In this document: piece after piece, positions 57,604-57,742 of the stretch
Layout of the letters: each line of letters begins with the position of its first letter
Numbering within the stretch: position 1 is the first letter of the stretch
Assembly: GCA_022826005.1 (NCBI GenBank)
Contig: JAJDVT010000053.1
Coordinates: forward strand, 1 to 57,742
Length of the DNA: 57,742 nt
Direction of reading: 5' to 3'
Source: Gemmatimonadota bacterium
GTDB lineage: Bacteria > Gemmatimonadota > Gemmatimonadetes > Longimicrobiales > Gaopeijiaceae
Position numbers and translations under genes: made by a program
Notes under the pieces: generated by a model
Database searches by the model: none
The model's input: the letters and a program-made list of their open reading frames with translations, nothing else
What the model was told of the DNA's origin: nothing

Positions 57604-57742
57604 TGGAGTTGCCCCGCTATGACGGACACTTTTCCATTGGTGCCAACCAAGGAGGTGAGCCATGGCGGGAAGCGGGAAGGGGCGGTATCCGCCCGAGTAC
57701 AAGGATCGAATGGTCGAGCTGGTGAGGGCCGGGCGTAGTCCG
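57604..57742 (+). mobile_element. IS3-family element, right copy: 5' end only
   Basis: Mirror image of 1-137. The end TGGAGTTGCCCCGCTATGAC begins at 57604, where the IS630 transposase is interrupted, so this copy inserted into that gene. The element continues past the window edge. Confidence 0.75.
57662..57742 (+). CDS. IS3-family transposase OrfA, N-terminal 27 residues (partial)
   Basis: The ATG at 57662 is preceded by AAGGAGGTGAG. The frame reads MAGSGKGRYPPEYKDRMVEL, then VRAGRSP at the edge. The 26 residues shared with the left copy are identical. Confidence 0.7.
   Translation, partial: MAGSGKGRYPPEYKDRMVELVRAGRSP

Noticed and set aside
1-57742. tRNA, rRNA or replication origin
   Set aside because: No cloverleaf-like segment, rRNA core sequence or DnaA-box cluster was noticed on reading either strand.

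Overview
The window is high-GC bacterial DNA. Its dominant theme is a large family of paralogous secreted or lipid-anchored 6-bladed beta-propeller proteins sharing a G-x-GEGPGE(F/Y/L) blade motif and, in many members, a C-terminal 'DELDVP-x-(I/V)-x-x-(Y/R)RL'-type strand. With SxxK serine hydrolases, choice-of-anchor B proteins, TonB-receptor remnants and outer-membrane barrels this suggests a Gram-negative of the Gemmatimonadota type, possibly host-associated. That is inference; no rRNA or other phylogenetic marker is present. The first 137 bases and 57604-57740 are a perfect inverted repeat: the outward-facing ends of one IS3-type element, so the window looks like a contig that broke at IS copies.

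Layout. 1-1.9 kb: IS end, gene remnants, a VapBC-type toxin-antitoxin pair and a lone HigA-type regulator. 1.9-15.6 kb: seven beta-propeller genes (some broken), a scar gene made by internal deletion of one of them, an Ig-like/serine hydrolase lipoprotein, remnants of a TonB receptor and its TPR partner, and an outer-membrane barrel. 15.7-20.3 kb: a four-gene envelope cluster (VWA protein with a TolR/ExbD-like membrane anchor, ExbB/TolQ-like channel, peptidoglycan-binding/coiled-coil/LRR protein, SH3-like membrane protein). 20.5-35.9 kb: more propellers, a zinc-ribbon/winged-helix pair, a DUF4143 ATPase behind a five-copy 23-bp array, XRE-ImmA, YefM-YoeB, a 786-residue choice-of-anchor B protein, small lipoproteins, Fic and a HicB-like protein.

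35.9-47.6 kb is a defence island bracketed by two near-identical 35-bp hairpin repeats in direct orientation: McrBC with an unusual McrB N-terminus, an EcoRII-N-like DNA-binding protein without catalytic domain, Vsr, and an overlapping operon of m5C methyltransferase, a 993-residue protein with two GHKL ATPase modules (MutL/MORC-like and histidine-kinase-like), and a receiver-domain protein; two membrane proteins diverge from the methyltransferase. A frameshifted UvrD-like helicase and a multi-domain PUA-like/HTH protein follow. 51-57.7 kb holds an IS1380 transposase wreck, a Cys-rich secreted gene with a frameshift, two AT-richer propellers and an IS630 fragment cut by the terminal IS.

The strongest unexplained signal is a 16-bp operator-like motif (roughly GTAA-N8-(T/G)AC) repeated at exact 21-bp steps, two helical turns, at five loci (3419, 5815, 35980, 39318, 45678). 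Four lie in promoter regions of propeller or defence genes, three of them divergent, which suggests one regulator acts on both systems.
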